Assembly (NCBI GenBank): GCA_045403155.1
Contig: JAXIPB010000164.1
Span: forward strand, 1 to 31,784
Length of the DNA stretch: 31,784 nt
Origin: JAXIPB01 sp045403155
Lineage (GTDB): Bacteria > Actinomycetota > Actinomycetes > Mycobacteriales > Micromonosporaceae
Direction of reading: 5' to 3'
The translations under genes were made by a program, and so were the position numbers. This document shows, in pieces, positions 1 through 6,804 of the stretch. Each line of letters opens with the position of its first letter. Position 1 is the first letter of the stretch. The notes beneath the pieces are model-generated. The model made no database searches, was not told the origin of the DNA, and worked only from the letters and a program-made list of their open reading frames with translations.

Positions 1-2
1 GT

Positions 3-188
3 CGATCCGACCTGTCCTGGGAGGACGGCATCCGGCGCTATCTCTACTATCTGGAGAACTGGTCACTGGCGACGGACCTCACCGTTCTCTGGAAGACGGT
101 CGGCGCGGTTGCCTGGCGCCGCGGCGCTTACTGGCTCGCTCGCGCCAACGCCACCAAGTCCACGAAGATCCGCATGATCATGGTCTGA
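3..188 (+). CDS. Polyprenyl-phosphate sugar transferase, C-terminal end (partial)
   Basis: The frame is open from the left edge and ends at TGA 186-188, leaving the last 61 residues. The motif SDLSWEDGIRRYLYYLENWS, followed by a DLTVLWKTV segment and a GAY near the end, matches the conserved C-terminus of the bacterial sugar transferase family (WbaP/CpsE type). These enzymes move a sugar-1-phosphate from a nucleotide sugar to undecaprenyl or decaprenyl phosphate at the cytoplasmic face of the membrane, which is the first step of exopolysaccharide synthesis. The substrate sugar and the N-terminal membrane segments cannot be seen. It suggests that a polysaccharide cluster lies to the left of the window. 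Confidence 0.85.
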   Translation, partial: RSDLSWEDGIRRYLYYLENWSLATDLTVLWKTVGAVAWRRGAYWLARANATKSTKIRMIMV

Positions 189-202
189 CCGTCGCGAAAG
201 CG

Positions 203-234
203 CGTCGATCATGACCTCCAGGTCATGATCGACG
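203..234 (+). terminator. Perfect inverted repeat, probable terminator
   Basis: Bases 203-217 (CGTCGATCATGACCT) and 220-234 are exact reverse complements, 15 bp, with only CC between them. The repeat starts 14 bases after the sugar transferase stop. There is no T-run, as is common for actinomycete hairpin terminators. An operator role is possible but the position fits transcription termination better. Confidence 0.6.
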
Positions 235-270
235 GCTCGTTGTCAAGCGGTGGGTGGTGGGGGGGTGGAT

Positions 271-1029
271 ATGCTGCCGGGCGTGGAGCGCACCTACCTC
301 GGTGGGCCGCATGCGGCCGTCCGAACCGCCGTCGTGTGGGAGGTCCTGCGCCGCGAGATCGACCGGGCCACGGCCCAACGCCCGCGGTTGAGCGTCGTCG
401 ACGTGGGCGGTGGGACCGGCGGTTTCGCCGTTCCGCTGGCCCAGGCCGGGCACTACATCACGGTCGTGGACGCAAGCCCCGACGCGCTGGCCGCGCTGGG
501 CCGGCGGGCCACCGAGGCGGGCGTCGGCGACCGAATCCGCGCCGTCCAGGCCGACGCCGACGGGTTCGCCGAGCTCGTCGCACCCGGCGGGGCGGACCTG
601 GTCCTCTGCCACAGCGTGCTCGAGGTGGTCGACTCGCCGTCCGCGGTCGCGCGGGCCCTCGCCGCGACGCTGCACCGCGGGGGAGCGGCCAGCATCATCG
701 TGTCCAACCGGGTCGCCGCGATCCTCGCCCGGGCGATGGCCGGCCATCTCGACATGGCCTCGGCGCTGCTCAACGACCCCGACGGCTCCGCCGGCCCGCG
801 CGACACGCTGCGCCGCCGATTCGACGTCGACTCCGTCACCGCCCTGCTCGCCAGGGCCGGTCTCGCGGTCGAGGAGATCCACGGCGTCCGGGTGGTCGCC
901 GACCTCGTTCCGGGTACGGTGCTGGAGCGCGAACACGAGAAGCTCGCCGACTTTGAGCTGGCGACCGCGGCAAAGCGCCCATTTCGGGACATCGCCGCGC
1001 AGCTGCACGTGTTGGCGCGCCGCCCGTGA
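271..1029 (+). CDS. Class I SAM-dependent methyltransferase
   Basis: This 252-residue protein has a Rossmann-fold methyltransferase core. Motif I is DVGGGTGG at residues about 44-51, followed by an acidic end of strand 2 (VVDASPDAL) and a later LVLCHSVLEVV segment typical of motif IV/post-I. The family transfers a methyl group from S-adenosylmethionine; the acceptor cannot be predicted. ATG 271 was chosen because a G-rich GGTGGTGGGG stretch precedes it as a possible ribosome binding site; in-frame GTG codons at 250 and 265 are alternatives. Its stop overlaps the GTG start of the next gene by four bases (GTGA), so the two are probably translated together. The presumably cytoplasmic enzyme has no signal peptide. 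Confidence 0.85.
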   Translation: MLPGVERTYLGGPHAAVRTAVVWEVLRREIDRATAQRPRLSVVDVGGGTGGFAVPLAQAGHYITVVDASPDALAALGRRATEAGVGDRIRAVQADADGFAELVAPGGADLVLCHSVLEVVDSPSAVARALAATLHRGGAASIIVSNRVAAILARAMAGHLDMASALLNDPDGSAGPRDTLRRRFDVDSVTALLARAGLAVEEIHGVRVVADLVPGTVLEREHEKLADFELATAAKRPFRDIAAQLHVLARRP

Positions 1030-2303
1030 CACGCTCCGCTCTGGCCACCGTGCTGCCCCGCTACGGCACGGCGAGCCTCTCCGACGTGATGCCGAGTGTC
1101 CTCGCGTCACTCGGTGTGCCCGAGTCACGGCAGTTCCCCGAGTCACAGCAGTTCTCCGAGTCACAGCAGTTCCCCGAGTCACAGCAGTTCCGCGAGTCAC
1201 AGCACGTCCCGGAGTCACAGCGTCTCCCGGGGGCGGATCCGCTCGGCCTCGCGGCCGGGCCGTTGGAAGGGTTGCGCGCAGCTGCGGTGCTGCTGATCGA
1301 TGGATTGGGCCACCACCTCCTGCCGGTCGCCGCGCCGTACGCCCCGACCTTGGCCGACCTGGCCCACGAGCGGGTGCCCGGATCGAGTGCCCGAGCGATC
1401 ACAGCGGGATTTCCGTCCACAACGCCGACGAGCCTCGCGAGCCTCGGCACGGGAGCGGCGTCGGGGGCACATGGGCTGTTGGGCTTCTTCCTCAACATCC
1501 CCGGCACCGAGCGGGTCCTCAATCACATCGAGTGGCGTGACGATCCGGATCCGCTGAGCTGGCAACCTCTGGCGACCCAGTTCGGGCGCGCCGCGGCTGC
1601 CGGCGTATCGGCCCACGTGGTCGACCGACCCGAGTTCGCCGGGAGCGGCCTGAGCACAGCCGCCTACCGCGGCGGCTCGTTCATCGGTGCGGCCGACGTG
1701 GACTCCCTCGGCGACCGGATGGTGGCAACGCTGGCCGGCGCCACGGGACCGACGGTCGTCTATGGCTACCATCCCGACCTCGACAAGGTGGGCCACCTTC
1801 GCGGCGTCGACTCCGAGCCGTGGCGGCTCGCCGTGGCGGAGGTCGATCGACTCGTGACGCGCGTCATCGATGGACTGCCGGTCGGCTCCGCTCTGGTGCT
1901 CATCGCCGACCACGGACAATTGAATGTGCCACCAGAGCGTCGCTTCGACCTCGATACAGATCCTCGTCTTCGCGCCGGTGTGCGGGTGGTCGCGGGCGAG
2001 CCTCGCGTGCGGTACCTGCACACCCGGCCGGGCGCGACCGCGGATGTCGTCGCTGCCTGGCGTGGGGTTCTCGGGGATGCGGCGTGGGTTGTCTCGAGGG
2101 ACGAGGCGGTGGCGCAGGGCTGGTTCGGTCCGGTACCGGAGGATCACCTGCAGCGCATCGGCGATGTCGTCGCCGCCTGCCACGCCGACTACGCCGTCGT
2201 CGCCACGCAGTCCGATCCGCCGACCGTGGCGAAACTGGTCGCCTTCCACGGCTCGGCCACGGAGGCGGAGATGATGATCCCGCTGCTGATCGTGCGCCGG
2301 TAG
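1026..2303 (+). CDS. Alkaline phosphatase superfamily protein (type I phosphodiesterase/nucleotide pyrophosphatase)
   Basis: The 425-residue protein shows the metal and nucleophile motifs of the nucleotide pyrophosphatase/phosphodiesterase branch: VLLIDGLG with Asp92, FPSTTPTSLASLGTG with the candidate nucleophile Thr132/133, a YGYHPDLDKVGH metal segment, IADHG, and a late FHGSATEAEM histidine motif. Members hydrolyse phosphodiester or pyrophosphate bonds using two zinc ions. The true substrate is unknown. No signal peptide is visible, so it is probably cytoplasmic. It starts at GTG 1026 inside the methyltransferase stop. The odd part is a run of six hexapeptides (PESQQF-type) at residues 31-66, between the N-terminal LPRYGTASL segment and GADPLGL, where I would expect a short linker. 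The repeat is in frame and does not disturb the catalytic core. Confidence 0.87.
   Translation: MTRSALATVLPRYGTASLSDVMPSVLASLGVPESRQFPESQQFSESQQFPESQQFRESQHVPESQRLPGADPLGLAAGPLEGLRAAAVLLIDGLGHHLLPVAAPYAPTLADLAHERVPGSSARAITAGFPSTTPTSLASLGTGAASGAHGLLGFFLNIPGTERVLNHIEWRDDPDPLSWQPLATQFGRAAAAGVSAHVVDRPEFAGSGLSTAAYRGGSFIGAADVDSLGDRMVATLAGATGPTVVYGYHPDLDKVGHLRGVDSEPWRLAVAEVDRLVTRVIDGLPVGSALVLIADHGQLNVPPERRFDLDTDPRLRAGVRVVAGEPRVRYLHTRPGATADVVAAWRGVLGDAAWVVSRDEAVAQGWFGPVPEDHLQRIGDVVAACHADYAVVATQSDPPTVAKLVAFHGSATEAEMMIPLLIVRR
1116..1223 (+). repeat. Six in-frame 18-bp tandem repeats
   Basis: Units start at 1116, 1134, 1152, 1170, 1188 and 1206. They encode VPESRQ, FPESQQ, FSESQQ, FPESQQ, FRESQH and VPESQR. 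The two FPESQQ units are the most alike, and the outer units have diverged more. No frame is lost, so it is a coding minisatellite in the linker of the phosphodiesterase-family gene. Confidence 0.95.
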
Positions 2304-2320
2304 GCGTCATACGGCGGCGC

Positions 2321-2335
2321 TAGCCTGCGTATGTG
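2321..2335 (+). promoter_or_regulatory. Candidate leaderless promoter of dinB
   Basis: TAGCCT at 2321-2326 fits the actinobacterial -10 consensus TANNNT and is followed by six bases and the GTG start codon at 2333. That spacing would put the transcript start at or next to the start codon. No ribosome binding site lies before the GTG, which agrees with a leaderless message. I see no good -35 box. Confidence 0.45.
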
Positions 2336-3730
2336 GCGAACGAGCAGGACGACTCCGGCTGCACCATCCTGCACGTCGACATGGACGCGTTCTTCGCCTC
2401 GGTCGAGGTGCGCCGCCGTCCCGAACTGCGGGGCACGCCCGTCGTGGTCGGCGGCGCCGGGCCGCGCGGCGTGGTCAGCTCGGCGAGCTACGAGGCGCGG
2501 GCCTACGGCGTACGAAGCGCGATGCCCGGCGCCCAGGCGCGACGCCTGTGTCCGGATGCGGTCTTCCTGCCGCCTGACATGGCCGCCTACGCCGAGGCGT
2601 CCAGGGCGGTCATGGCCATCTTTGGCGACGTCACCCCCCTCGTGGAGCCGCTCTCCGTCGATGAGGCCTTCCTCGACGTCGCCGGTGCTGTGCGCCTGTT
2701 CGGGCGGCCTTCGGCGATCGCTGCCCATATCCGGGCCCGCGTCGCGGCCGAGCAGCATCTGACGTGTTCGGTCGGCGTCGCTACGACGAAGTTCATGGCG
2801 AAGCTCGCATCCACCCGTGCCAAGCCGGACGGAATGCTCGTGGTGAGCGCCGAGCGCGCATTGGGGTTCCTGCATCCGCTGCCGGTGTCGGCGTTATGGG
2901 GTGTTGGCGAGCGGACGGCCGAGGTGCTGCACCGGCTGGGTCTTCGTACGGTCGCCGACGTCGCGCAGGCGCCGCCGGGGATGCTTCGACAGGCACTCGG
3001 CGACGCCGCGGCTGTCCACCTGCACGATCTGGCGTGGAACCGCGATCCGCGGCGGGTCAGCACGACTCGGCCGGAGAAATCGATCGGCGCCGAAACCACC
3101 TTCGATGTGGACGTCGACGATCGGGAGGTGATCCGCCGTACTCTGCTACAACTCTCCACCTCGGTGGGTTCGCGGCTCCGCAAGGCGGGACAGCATGGCC
3201 GTACGGTCGCGATCAAGGTCCGACTAGGCAGCTTCCAGACGCTCAGCAGGTCAAGAACCTTACCGATCCCGACCGATGTCGCGCGCGAGATCTTCGATAA
3301 CGCGTGGCAGCTCTACCAGGCGCTGAACCCCGGCGACCGGGTACGCCTGCTCGGGGTGCGGGTGGAGGGCCTGGCCGAGACCGACGGCGCGCCCCGGCAG
3401 CTGGCGTTGGGCGAACGAGAGCACGGGTGGCGCGACGCCGAGCGGGCCGTGGACGCCGCGACGGCCCGGTTCGGCGCCAGCATCGTTCCGGCGAGCCTGG
3501 TCGTTCCGGCGGACCCGGTCGTTCCGCCGGGCTCGGTCGTTCCGCCGGGCTCGGTCCTTCCGGCGGGCTCGGTCGTGCCGGGGAGCCTGCTTCTGCGGCG
3601 GACGAAGGATGCGACCGACGGTGCGGGGACGGACAATTCGACCTTCCAGGGCGACTCGAACCCCGGCGACGCCGCGGAGGTGGCAGAACGTAACTTCGAT
3701 CCGCTTTCCGACCCGCTGCGCCCCTCGTAG
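2333..3730 (+). CDS. dinB: DNA polymerase IV (Y-family, DinB)
   Basis: The 465-residue protein is an error-prone Y-family polymerase used for translesion synthesis. The catalytic palm carries HVDMDAFFASVE (metal ligand Asp16) and SVDEAFLDV (Asp110, Glu111). SSASYEARAYGVRSAMP is the conserved fingers region, TCSVGVATTKFMAKLAS follows, a helix-hairpin-helix thumb segment (LWGVGERTAEVLHRLGL) comes next, and the little-finger domain begins around SIGAETTF. After the usual end of the family (near RFGAS) there is an unusual C-terminal tail of about 85 residues that starts with six VPPGSV-like repeats and ends without a recognisable domain. I see no clear C-terminal beta-clamp binding peptide in this tail. 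It starts 29 bases after the preceding gene, with its own candidate promoter. Confidence 0.95.
   Translation: MANEQDDSGCTILHVDMDAFFASVEVRRRPELRGTPVVVGGAGPRGVVSSASYEARAYGVRSAMPGAQARRLCPDAVFLPPDMAAYAEASRAVMAIFGDVTPLVEPLSVDEAFLDVAGAVRLFGRPSAIAAHIRARVAAEQHLTCSVGVATTKFMAKLASTRAKPDGMLVVSAERALGFLHPLPVSALWGVGERTAEVLHRLGLRTVADVAQAPPGMLRQALGDAAAVHLHDLAWNRDPRRVSTTRPEKSIGAETTFDVDVDDREVIRRTLLQLSTSVGSRLRKAGQHGRTVAIKVRLGSFQTLSRSRTLPIPTDVAREIFDNAWQLYQALNPGDRVRLLGVRVEGLAETDGAPRQLALGEREHGWRDAERAVDAATARFGASIVPASLVVPADPVVPPGSVVPPGSVLPAGSVVPGSLLLRRTKDATDGAGTDNSTFQGDSNPGDAAEVAERNFDPLSDPLRPS
3485..3592 (+). repeat. Six in-frame 18-bp tandem repeats in the dinB tail
   Basis: Units begin at 3485, 3503, 3521, 3539, 3557 and 3575. 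They encode VPASLV, VPADPV, VPPGSV, VPPGSV, LPAGSV and VPGSLL. Units three and four (GTTCCGCCGGGCTCGGTC) are identical. The first unit resembles the short PASLL motif that I recall ending related polymerases, so the array may have grown from it (inference). Confidence 0.95.
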
Positions 3731-3809
3731 ACTTGCGGTAAGCAGCCGACCGGCTGCATACGGTCCACCGACCCCAAAAGGTCGGTCGCGAAGGCCGGGG
3801 AGGGGCGCC
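3728..3809 (+). promoter_or_regulatory. Candidate promoter and structured leader of the DUF3040 gene
   Basis: TAGACT at 3728-3733 fits TANNNT and overlaps the dinB stop codon. Two hairpins follow: 3742-3747 with 3752-3757 (GCAGCC/GGCTGC) and 3767-3773 with 3780-3786 (ACCGACC/GGTCGGT, loop CCAAAA). A strong ribosome binding site, GGGGAGGGG at 3797-3805, precedes GTG 3810. The hairpins could end dinB transcription or shape the downstream leader; neither has a T-run. Confidence 0.4.
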
Positions 3810-4193
3810 GTGCCGCTGTCGGAACACGAGCAGCGGCTGTTCGAGCAGATCGAGCGGTCGTTGGCTGAGGACCCCAAGTTTGCCTCGGCGGTTCGCTCCA
3901 CTGACCCGCGCTTCCACGCGCGGCGGCGGATCGTCATCTCCGTCATCGCTGTCATCGCCGGTCTCGCCGTGTTGATTTTCGGGGTGGCCGGCAAGAGCCC
4001 ACTGCTCGGTGTCGCCGGGTTCGTGGTCATGCTGGCCGGCGCCGCGCTCGGCATCCAAGCCTTCCGCCGCGGGCGTCACCCTGAGCTGCGCTCCGTGGGC
4101 GGGACCAGCACACGCCGCACCGGTTCGCGCCGAGGATCGCTCATCGATCGCCTCGAGGACCGATGGCGCCAACGCCCCGAGGGCGAGGCCTGA
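3810..4193 (+). CDS. DUF3040 family membrane protein
   Basis: This 127-residue protein starts with PLSEHEQRLFEQIERSLAED, the signature of the actinobacterial DUF3040 family, followed by PKFASAVR. Two adjacent hydrophobic segments (IVISVIAVIAGLAVLIFG and LLGVAGFVVMLAGAALGI) predict a membrane hairpin with both ends on the same side. The C-terminal 35 residues are basic and polar. The family's function is not known; I recall it near cell-division and dinB genes in many actinomycetes. GTG 3810 is chosen because it starts the conserved region and has a strong upstream GGGGAGGGG. The stop codon lies within a 14-bp tandem duplication. Confidence 0.9.
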   Translation: MPLSEHEQRLFEQIERSLAEDPKFASAVRSTDPRFHARRRIVISVIAVIAGLAVLIFGVAGKSPLLGVAGFVVMLAGAALGIQAFRRGRHPELRSVGGTSTRRTGSRRGSLIDRLEDRWRQRPEGEA

Positions 4194-4223
4194 GCGGCGA
4201 GGCCTGAGCGGCGAGGCCCGCCG
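4182..4223 (+). repeat. 14-bp tandem duplication across the DUF3040 stop codon
   Basis: GGCGAGGCCTGAGC occurs exactly at 4182-4195 and 4196-4209. A third, degenerate copy follows at 4210-4223. The first copy contains the TGA stop of the DUF3040 gene. Because the unit is 14 bp, the second TGA lies in another frame. Confidence 0.85.
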
Positions 4224-4347
4224 AAACGGCGAGCGCTGAGCCGGCAGCCGAGCAAACGGGCGGTGCCCGCGTCCTCGACGCCTTCAGCGACGCCTGGACC
4301 GAGACCGAGCTCCAACGCTGCCGGCAGCCCCGCCCGCTCTGGAACCG

Positions 4348-6804
4348 TCAGCCGCCGCCTCTGGCGAGAAGGCGGCGCGGGCTGACCGTCGCCATGGCGT
4401 CGCGCACTCGACCGGCGGCCCGCACGCTCCGGCTTAACCAGCCCACCCAGGCCGCCCGCCACCGCAGCACGACGGAGCGGGGCATGAGGGTGGCGTTGAG
4501 CCGCTGCCAGCGCGTCGCGCGCTCCGCCAGCGCGGTCCGGATGGCTCGCACGGCGTCGTTCAGGCCCACCGCACGAAGCGGCGTCCTGGCGTAGCGCGCT
4601 CGCTGCTCGGCGCCGGCCAGCACACCGGCGTGACCACGAATGGCCCGAGGCAGCTCCGGAATGGCGCCGAGTCGGTCGGCCGTCGTGCGAGGCGTCTCCG
4701 CGTCGTCAACAAGCACATCGAAGTCAATCATTGTGTCGATGAGTTCCGCCCACGCGGCGTGCGCGTCGCGGCGAGCAGCGGCCATTTCAACGGCATCAAA
4801 CGCGAACTCCGGCGCTGCCGCCCGCGGCGTCCTGACCGAGCCGTCCTCTCCCAGCACGATCACCTGGTCGGCCCGCGCTCGACGCTGCCGGCGAAGCGAG
4901 CGTCGATGCACAGCGGGCATGAGCAGCAGTGCGACGATGAGGGCGAGCGTGGCGGCGCCGATGAACCACCACCGGTTCAACGATGTCGGCGCGGCACCAC
5001 CGAGGGCGTCGCCATCCGGGTCTTTCGGATTCCCGCCGGGTCCGAGCGAGCCGGAGGGTCCCGCTGACGGGTTGGCCACGTCCGGCCCCTCGTCCCCGCC
5101 ACCGCCCGGGTTCGCCGGGTCCGGGGCCCAGGACGACGGGACCGTACCGAGGACCGAGCCGGTCGGTGTCGGATCGAATGGGACCCAGCCGAAGCCGGGG
5201 AAAAGGACCTCGGTCCAGGCGTGCAGGTTGTAGTTGGTCAACGTGTATGTGCCATTGCGTGCGCCCGAGCCACGGGTGAAGCCGAAGGCGACGCGCGCGG
5301 GGTAGCCGGCGGCCCGCACCAGCCACGCCATCGCCGCCGCGTACTGAACGCAGAAGCCTCTTCCGGCGACCAGGAAGTCAACGATCGCGTTTCCGCTGGT
5401 GCCCTGCTCCGCGCTGAGCGTGTAGACGAACCCGTTGCGCGGGCTGAAGTGATCGTAGATCGCCCGGACCCGGTCGTACCGCGTCGTCTTGCCCTCGATC
5501 AGGTCGGCGACCAGTTCACTGACTTGCGGCACCGGGGGAACGGCGGCCAGTTCGCCGGCACCGCCCTCCGCCGGCGGGGTCTCCGTCACGGCGCGAAGCG
5601 CCGCCGGGGTGTACTCCACCCGGACGAACTCGAACTGATATGTCTTTCCGGTGATGCTCGACCGCCCGGAGTAGATCTGATTCGTGCCGGCATCGAAGAT
5701 CCACGACGAGTCGAGGCCCGAGGTAGAAACGATCTGCTGGAAGGCCGGCGCCAGGCGCATGTCGAAGTTGACCGTCTCAACCTGGGCCGAGTAGAGCCGC
5801 GACGTCACCCCGTTGACCGCGGGCGGGGCGTACTCGGGCAGGCCACGGTTGACCGGGTCGCCGCCGGCTGGTGACCGGTTGATGAACCCGTCCTTGGTCA
5901 CCTGGTCGGCGATTGCGAATCGCAGGTAGTAGGGATTCGGGTCGGACGTGGTCACCTTGACCATGTCGAATGCCTTGTCGCGATTGAGATTGTCCTTGAG
6001 CAGCGCGGTCAGGTTCACCGCTGCGCCGCCGCCCGGTCCATCGCCGCCGCCGCCACCGAGACCGCCGCCGCCGAAGCGATCGAGCAGGCCCGACGTCATT
6101 CCCGGCACGGCGAGAGGCAGCACCATGGCGATGACCACCCCGACCACGCCAAGCCGGCGACCCGCCGACGAGAGCGGCGAGGGTTCCCAGAGGTCCACGT
6201 CACGGCCCTCGCCGGTGAAACGCCGGCCGAATCGGCGGACCCGGTCGACGCTGTCGGCCACGAGCAGCCAGAGGAATCCCGCCGCAGCGAAGCCGAACGG
6301 CAGGACGGAGAGCCCTTCCGGCAGGACCGCCACCGGCACCGAGTAGATCGCGAGCATGGGAAGGCCCGCCAGTGCCGGCCGGCGGAGGCCGACGGCGGCG
6401 AGGTCGACCAGGATGGCTACGAGACCGACGCCGGCCGTGGTCAGGAGCAGCAGGCCGTCCAGATCCGGTACGGGCACAGCCTCATCCCTGATCTGTTGTC
6501 CCGCGACAACCAGCAAGTCATTGAAATGCCGGAACGTGCCCGGCGTGGGAATGAGCCGGAAGAACTCCTCGCCGCTCGGGAAGACGAAGGTGACGTAGAG
6601 CAGCAGGCTCGACATCATGGCCAGGACCTGTGCCCACACTGGGCCTCGAGCGGTCCGGACCAGCATGGCCGTGCCGATCACGATGGCCACCGCGAGCACG
6701 GAGTAGAACAACCAGGTGAACGATGCGTAGACCGTACTCAGGGGGAACGCGGCGAGCAGGGTCGCCGCGCCGGCGACGAGGGCCATGGGATGGCGTTGGC
6801 TCAT
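4348..6804 (-). CDS. TgpA-type transglutaminase-like membrane protein
   Basis: The 818-residue protein begins with a cluster of hydrophobic segments, as in the TgpA N-terminal membrane domain. A large extracellular part follows with a transglutaminase/protease core. The catalytic triad is visible as Cys485 in GFCVQYAAAMAW, His528 in NLHAWTEV and Asp544 in FDPTPTG. A single membrane segment (WWFIGAATLALIVALLLM) separates the core from a C-terminal cytoplasmic DUF4129-like tail. The family is thought to act on proteins at the cell surface; its substrates in actinomycetes are unknown. ATG 6804 was chosen because it overlaps the upstream DUF58 stop as ATGA and starts right before the first membrane segment. 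A Gly-rich stretch (GGGGLGGGGGDGPGGG) lies after the membrane domain. Confidence 0.9.
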   Translation of the reverse strand: MSQRHPMALVAGAATLLAAFPLSTVYASFTWLFYSVLAVAIVIGTAMLVRTARGPVWAQVLAMMSSLLLYVTFVFPSGEEFFRLIPTPGTFRHFNDLLVVAGQQIRDEAVPVPDLDGLLLLTTAGVGLVAILVDLAAVGLRRPALAGLPMLAIYSVPVAVLPEGLSVLPFGFAAAGFLWLLVADSVDRVRRFGRRFTGEGRDVDLWEPSPLSSAGRRLGVVGVVIAMVLPLAVPGMTSGLLDRFGGGGLGGGGGDGPGGGAAVNLTALLKDNLNRDKAFDMVKVTTSDPNPYYLRFAIADQVTKDGFINRSPAGGDPVNRGLPEYAPPAVNGVTSRLYSAQVETVNFDMRLAPAFQQIVSTSGLDSSWIFDAGTNQIYSGRSSITGKTYQFEFVRVEYTPAALRAVTETPPAEGGAGELAAVPPVPQVSELVADLIEGKTTRYDRVRAIYDHFSPRNGFVYTLSAEQGTSGNAIVDFLVAGRGFCVQYAAAMAWLVRAAGYPARVAFGFTRGSGARNGTYTLTNYNLHAWTEVLFPGFGWVPFDPTPTGSVLGTVPSSWAPDPANPGGGGDEGPDVANPSAGPSGSLGPGGNPKDPDGDALGGAAPTSLNRWWFIGAATLALIVALLLMPAVHRRSLRRQRRARADQVIVLGEDGSVRTPRAAAPEFAFDAVEMAAARRDAHAAWAELIDTMIDFDVLVDDAETPRTTADRLGAIPELPRAIRGHAGVLAGAEQRARYARTPLRAVGLNDAVRAIRTALAERATRWQRLNATLMPRSVVLRWRAAWVGWLSRSVRAAGRVRDAMATVSPRRLLARGGG
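4353..4377. terminator. Possible hairpin at the convergent gene ends
   Basis: CGCCGCCT at 4353-4360 pairs with AGGCGGCG at 4370-4377, around a nine-base loop. It lies in the last codons of the minus-strand transglutaminase gene. The 154 bases between the two convergent genes also hold a 12-bp palindrome (GCTGCCGGCAGC, 4317-4328). Either could stop transcription, but no T-run supports this. Confidence 0.25.

Noticed and set aside
223..1218. Antisense 331-codon frame over the methyltransferase and the 18-bp array
   Set aside because: Its apparent TAVTRG repeats are the complement of the phosphodiesterase repeat, and the plus-strand genes are well supported.
1116..1223. CRISPR array
   Set aside because: The 18-bp units are head to tail without spacers, in frame with the surrounding protein, and no cas genes are present.
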